Of a stretch of 64,000 nucleotides of DNA, positions 60,749 through 64,000 are shown in pieces. The notes beneath the pieces were generated by a model that made no database searches, was not told the origin of the DNA, and was given only the letters and a program-made list of their open reading frames with translations. The position numbers and the translations under genes are program-made. The DNA lies in assembly GCF_900101885.1 (NCBI RefSeq), contig NZ_FNAN01000018.1, positions 124,001 to 188,000 on the forward strand. Reading direction: 5' to 3'. How positions within the stretch are numbered: position 1 is the first letter of the stretch; each line of letters opens with the position of its first letter. Source of the DNA: Dyadobacter soli. Its GTDB lineage: Bacteria; Bacteroidota; Bacteroidia; Cytophagales; Spirosomataceae.

Positions 60749-61282
60749 TTACTGATTGATCAAACACCCGATCGCCTCCGTCCTGCTCTTAACTACCATT
60801 TCGCCATTCAAAACGGCCTCGATAGCATTCCTTAAATACAGCTCCGTAGCTTTCGCCCTGTTTTTTCCCAAAGCATAATACCAGTTATCGATCGCGCCGC
60901 GGTAGAGTATTTCGCCATTTGCATTCACTAGAACCGCCTCCGGCATGGTGGTAGCCTGGTACCGTTTTACTTTTTGCAAACCTGCATCCTGATAACCGGG
61001 AATGGTCGCTTGGTATTTGAGTAAGAATTGCCTGATGTCTTCGCGGTTGACGGTCGGGACGGGGAATACGGCCTCGAATGCGACGCCTCTTTTTGCATAA
61101 TCCGAATGAATGCTTTTGATCTCGCGCATGTACGCGTTCGAGACGGGGCATTCGGGATCGAGGAAGAAAATGACTTTGAAACTACCCGGTCCGGCATGGG
61201 CGGAGCGATGCGCGCTGGTGGTTGCCGCAAGGGCAAATCCAATGCAGCAGAGCATCCAGACGATGGCGGACCGGGTTTTCAT
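60749..61282 (-). CDS. Secreted redoxin-domain protein
   Basis: The 177-residue protein has a signal peptide and a thioredoxin-fold core (FKVIFFLDPECPVSNAYMREI) with Cys-Pro-Val-Ser in place of CXXC, so a peroxiredoxin-like single cysteine. It ends AIGCLINQ after an AIDNWYYALGKNRAKATELYLRNAIEAVLNG stretch. I recall this domain from Planctomycetes and Acidobacteria as the N-terminal part of fusions followed by a heme c/copper monooxygenase part like the protein at 49383-50711. Here it is a separate gene 4 bases downstream of argH. Confidence 0.8.
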   Translation of the reverse strand: MKTRSAIVWMLCCIGFALAATTSAHRSAHAGPGSFKVIFFLDPECPVSNAYMREIKSIHSDYAKRGVAFEAVFPVPTVNREDIRQFLLKYQATIPGYQDAGLQKVKRYQATTMPEAVLVNANGEILYRGAIDNWYYALGKNRAKATELYLRNAIEAVLNGEMVVKSRTEAIGCLINQ

Positions 61283-61286
61283 TGTA

Positions 61287-62621
61287 TTACTTTAATAATG
61301 CTTCCAAAGCGGTGGTTATCTGCTCGTAACCGAACGCGGCTATTTCATGCTCCATTCGCTGACGGATAGCATCCGTTTGCAAGTTGCCTATGCTTCCTTC
61401 GTGGCTGTGCTTCAATTCGCGCGGCGCGGTGTAAGTACCATCGCCTATTTCCGCACCTACCTGCTTGTAGGCATCGCGGAACGGTACGCCGGCGATCACG
61501 AGCTCGTTCACACGCTCCACACTGAACAGGAGGTCGTATTTCGGATCGTCGAGCAGGTTTTGTTTTACTCTCACATGTTCCAGCATGAATGCGGCGATGT
61601 CGAGGCAGTCGAGGATTTCGTCGAATGCAGGCATCAGGATTTCTTTCAGCAGCTGCATATCGCGGTGGTACCCCGACGGCAGGTTGCTCAGTACCATCGT
61701 TACCTCCATCGGCAATGCCTTCATGCGGTTGGTTTTGGCGCGAAGGAGTTCGGCCACGTCCGGGTTCTTTTTGTGCGGCATAATGCTGCTACCGGTCGTG
61801 AGGTCGTCGGGTAATACTATGAAGCCGAAATTCTGGCTGTTGTAAAGGCAAACGTCCATGGCGAGTCGTGACACCGTTGCGGCCAAAGATGCTATCGCAC
61901 TCAATGCGGCTTGTTCCGTACGCCCGCGGCTCATCTGCGCGTATACGACATTATGGTGCATTCCTTCGAAACCGAGCAGCTCGGTCGTCATTTGCCGGTT
62001 CAGCGGGAATGAGGAGCCGTATCCTGCACCGGAGCCCAGCGGGTTGCGGTTGGCGAGGCGATAGGCGGCATTCAACTGGATAATATCATCGATCAAGCCC
62101 TCGGCATAGGCGCCAAACCACAGTCCGAACGACGACGGCATGGCGATCTGCAAATGCGTGTAGCCGGGCAGCAGGTCGTTTTTATGTTCTTCCGATTTGC
62201 GGGTCAGCACATCGAAAAGCTTCTCTGTTGCTTCCACCACTTCAAAAAGCCTCGCCCGGGTGTACAGCTTCATATCCACGAGCACCTGGTCGTTGCGCGA
62301 GCGGCCGCTGTGAATTTTCTTGCCGGTATCGCCAAGCTTGCGGGTAAGGAGCAATTCTACCTGCGAATGCACATCCTCGATGCCTTCTTCGATAACGAAT
62401 TCGCCTTTCTGGATTTGCGCGTAAATGGCTTTGAGCTCGGTTTTCAATGCAGCAAGGTCGTCGGCCGTCAGCAACCCGATGGTTTCGAGCATGGTGGCGT
62501 GGGCGATATTGCCCAGCACGTCGAATTCGGCCAGATGCAAATCCATCTCGCGGTCGCGCCCTACCGTAAAGCGTTCTATTTTTTCAGAAGTGACAGTATT
62601 TTCCTTTTGCCAGAGTTTCAA
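61287..62621 (-). CDS. argH: Argininosuccinate lyase
   Basis: The 444-residue protein has the family signature GSSIMPHKKNPDVAE, with HSGRSRNDQV near residue 104 and the flexible loop of the fumarase/aspartase superfamily. It releases arginine and fumarate in the last step of arginine synthesis. The redoxin gene follows after 4 bases. Upstream, 62622-62818 holds one REP palindrome and no gene. Confidence 0.93.
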   Translation of the reverse strand: MKLWQKENTVTSEKIERFTVGRDREMDLHLAEFDVLGNIAHATMLETIGLLTADDLAALKTELKAIYAQIQKGEFVIEEGIEDVHSQVELLLTRKLGDTGKKIHSGRSRNDQVLVDMKLYTRARLFEVVEATEKLFDVLTRKSEEHKNDLLPGYTHLQIAMPSSFGLWFGAYAEGLIDDIIQLNAAYRLANRNPLGSGAGYGSSFPLNRQMTTELLGFEGMHHNVVYAQMSRGRTEQAALSAIASLAATVSRLAMDVCLYNSQNFGFIVLPDDLTTGSSIMPHKKNPDVAELLRAKTNRMKALPMEVTMVLSNLPSGYHRDMQLLKEILMPAFDEILDCLDIAAFMLEHVRVKQNLLDDPKYDLLFSVERVNELVIAGVPFRDAYKQVGAEIGDGTYTAPRELKHSHEGSIGNLQTDAIRQRMEHEIAAFGYEQITTALEALLK

Positions 62622-62696
62622 AATGCAGGAATGATAAATTTAAAATCTAAAATTTCACTACAAATTTAGCATCATTGGCTCATTTATAACCTTTTT

Positions 62697-62715
62697 CCGT
62701 CGATTGAAGTCGACG
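62697..62715. repeat. REP-like palindrome upstream of the transposase
   Basis: CCGTCGATTGAAGTCGACG is a palindrome of the same kind as those at 63279-63336 and 23666-23778, with a 6-base CGTCGA/TCGACG stem. It lies about 100 bases before the transposase start. Confidence 0.7.
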
Positions 62716-62818
62716 TCCATTGATTTTTTGTGTTTTTGTGTGTGACCAAATTTGAGACTTAGCGTATCAATAAGACCGCCAGGGGTTAGTTGTTGGACGC
62801 GTTTTAAACTTGTACTGT

Positions 62819-63265
62819 ATGAGTTGGAGTCGGATTTGGATTCATGTTGTTTTTTCAACAAAGTATCGCGCACCTGTGTTGCGCGACGAGATTCGGAGGA
62901 AAGTGTTTATGCATATGAAGGAATATGCAATGTCGAAGGGGATCGAGCTGGATATGATTAATGGCTACCTGGACCACGCGCATTGCCTGTTGTGTCTCAC
63001 CCGCGAGCAGACACTCGGGGATGTAATGAAGATAATCAAGGGAGAATCAGCTTACTGGATCAATAAGAATAAGTTGACGAGAACCAAGTTTGTGTGGCAG
63101 GATGATTATTGGGCTGTAAGTGTCAGTGAGGCGCATGTAACGCGTGTCCGTGGCTACATACTCAGGCAGGAAGAGCACCACAAAGGCAAAACCTTTGAAA
63201 CAGAGATCAACAGATTCATGCTGAAATATGGCTGGACAAATTCAAACAAAAAAACTAATTCCTAG
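62819..63265 (+). CDS. REP-associated tyrosine transposase (IS200/IS605-like, Y1)
   Basis: The 148-residue protein (ATG at 62819) opens SWSRIWIHVVFSTKYRAPVL and carries the HUH motif His53-Ala-His55 (YLDHAHCLL) and the catalytic Tyr113 in RGYILRQEEHHKG. These are the marks of the Y1 single-strand transposases that act on REP palindromes. The gene is flanked by such palindromes (62697, 63279 and 63317) and lacks IS ends of another type. It is a single-copy-looking, apparently intact gene in this window. Confidence 0.88.
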   Translation: MSWSRIWIHVVFSTKYRAPVLRDEIRRKVFMHMKEYAMSKGIELDMINGYLDHAHCLLCLTREQTLGDVMKIIKGESAYWINKNKLTRTKFVWQDDYWAVSVSEAHVTRVRGYILRQEEHHKGKTFETEINRFMLKYGWTNSNKKTNS

Positions 63266-63278
63266 CTATCTCCTATTT

Positions 63279-63336
63279 CCGTCGACTTAAGTCGACGGCA
63301 GAGGAGCATCATCTTGCCGTCGACTTGAGTCGACGG
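63279..63336. repeat. Two REP-like palindromes downstream of the transposase
   Basis: CCGTCGACTTAAGTCGACGG (63279-63298) is a perfect 20-nt palindrome, and CCGTCGACTTGAGTCGACGG (63317-63336) differs from it by one base. The following 63340-63432 stretch is almost all purine on the plus strand and contains no gene. Confidence 0.8.
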
Positions 63337-63440
63337 ATCACAGGAGAGAGAAGAAATTGAGATTGAGAGGAAAGGAGAAAGAGCAGAGATAAAAAAGATG
63401 AACAGAGATAAAAATGAATAAGGAAAAAGAATTTGGTTAT

Positions 63441-63525
63441 CATTCAATCATTCAATCATTCAATCATTCAATCATTCAATCATTCAATCATTCAATCATT
63501 CAATCATTCAATCATTCAATCATTC
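63441..63525 (+). repeat. Perfect CATTCAAT octamer tandem repeat
   Basis: Ten exact copies of CATTCAAT (63441-63520) are followed by CATTC. The stop codon of the convergent NlpC/P60 gene lies inside the last unit. The repeat is related to the degenerate CATTCAGT array at 33251-33323. It is a tandem repeat without spacers, not a CRISPR. Confidence 0.9.
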
Positions 63526-64000
63526 GTCCCGCCACCGATCATTCTTTTAACCGCCACAAACCGCTTACTATAATATGCTGCATTCAACAAATCGTACCGG
63601 ATGCCGCCTTTCCAGGCTGAATGGATGAATTTGACGTAGCCGGGTGCTACTTCGGTGATGATGCCTACATGGCCGATGCGCTTGCTTTTGGTACTGTGCC
63701 CTTTAAAGAAAATCAGGTCGCCGGGTTTGGCATTGTCGAGTTCTACTGCCTCTCCGTGCTCGGCCTGGGCGGCGCTGGAATGCGGGAGCGCAATATCCCA
63801 TTGGTTGAAACAGTACCGGACAAAACCGGAGCAGTCGAAGCCCTTTTTGGATGAGCCGCCGGAGCGATAGGGAATATGTAAATGCTCAGTAGCGAACGAT
63901 ACGAGCGACTCGATCGGGTTCAATGTGTCTGCGGCGACCTCCCGGGACTTCGGGGCCTGTGCGAAAGAACGGTTGGTAAGCGAACTGACGGCAAACAAAA
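63516..64000 (-). CDS. NlpC/P60-family peptidoglycan hydrolase, 5-prime end outside the window
   Basis: At least 160 residues are visible. The papain-like domain has the catalytic cysteine in GFDCSGFVRYCF, His in RIGHVGIIT and a HSAWKGG-type third region. Such enzymes cleave the D-glutamyl-diaminopimelate bond in peptidoglycan. The frame is open to the window edge; a TTG at 63998 gives MFAVSS but the real start is probably further on. The protein ends GGGTND within the octamer repeat. Confidence 0.8.
   Translation of the reverse strand, partial: LFAVSSLTNRSFAQAPKSREVAADTLNPIESLVSFATEHLHIPYRSGGSSKKGFDCSGFVRYCFNQWDIALPHSSAAQAEHGEAVELDNAKPGDLIFFKGHSTKSKRIGHVGIITEVAPGYVKFIHSAWKGGIRYDLLNAAYYSKRFVAVKRMIGGGTND

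Noticed and set aside
63441..63525. CRISPR-like array
   Set aside because: Units are 8 bases in direct contact without spacers, and no cas gene is nearby.

Overview
The window looks like chromosomal DNA from a Bacteroidota of the order Cytophagales, most like Dyadobacter or Spirosoma. This is a judgement from gene content and style, not a database match. Support comes from a SusC/SusD pair, a type IX secretion C-terminal domain, a DUF5777 barrel, the HigBA, HepT/MntA and DUF4143 families typical of the phylum, and promoters of the phylum-specific form TTTG-N20-TAnnTTTG (for example 31309-31340). GC content looks close to 50% and coding density is high. I saw no rRNA, tRNA, CRISPR array or prophage.

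Layout. 0.2-3.8 kb (minus): a membrane-anchored MutS-type ATPase coupled to an ABC exporter. 4.0-8.3 kb (plus): an ECF sigma factor with an overlapping membrane/barrel partner, then a Rieske lipoprotein, a DUF5777 barrel and YceI. 8.3-11.7 kb (minus): a secreted GH2 beta-galactosidase with a histone-like tail. 11.9-17.4 kb: coaX, a gamma-glutamylcyclotransferase-like protein, a conserved unknown protein, a divergent Nramp-fold transporter and a Tat-exported Gfo/Idh/MocA oxidoreductase. 17.4-18.7 kb: HigBA plus a third small helical gene. 18.8-24.4 kb (minus): the lipid and translation operon DUF177-rpmF-plsX-fabH-efp-accB-accC, interrupted between its first two genes by three REP-like palindromes. 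24.4-31.2 kb: NeuD-like acetyltransferase, barrel protein, M61 and M48 peptidases, an SDR and a PlsC-like acyltransferase, with GACCGCC repeat modules. 31.3-37.6 kb: a MarR-controlled TolC/adaptor/RND efflux operon. 37.6-39.3 kb (minus): a toxin-antitoxin-like pair followed by a freestanding EF-Tu domain III-like protein. 39.5-47.1 kb (minus): T9SS substrate pair, glutaminase-family protein, HepT/MntA and DsbD. 47.2-49.3 kb (plus): argB and a DUF4143 ATPase. 49.4-61.3 kb: heme c/copper monooxygenase-like protein, CRTAC1 protein, vanadium haloperoxidase-like protein, SusC, SusD and a redoxin, the redoxin lying on the minus strand next to argH. 62.7-63.3 kb: a REP-associated tyrosine transposase flanked by its own palindromes. 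The window ends inside an NlpC/P60 gene.

Most interesting for follow-up: (1) the 49.4-61.3 kb oxidative/SusCD locus, in which two protein halves that I recall fused in other phyla are separate genes at the two edges; (2) the EF-Tu domain III mimic directly behind a toxin-antitoxin pair; (3) the transposase/REP system linking 62.7-63.3 kb to the 23.7 kb palindromes; (4) matching operators in front of marR and of the efflux operon; (5) a 35-nt palindrome abutting the DUF4143 ATPase start. All functions are inferred from sequence patterns and family knowledge, without any search.
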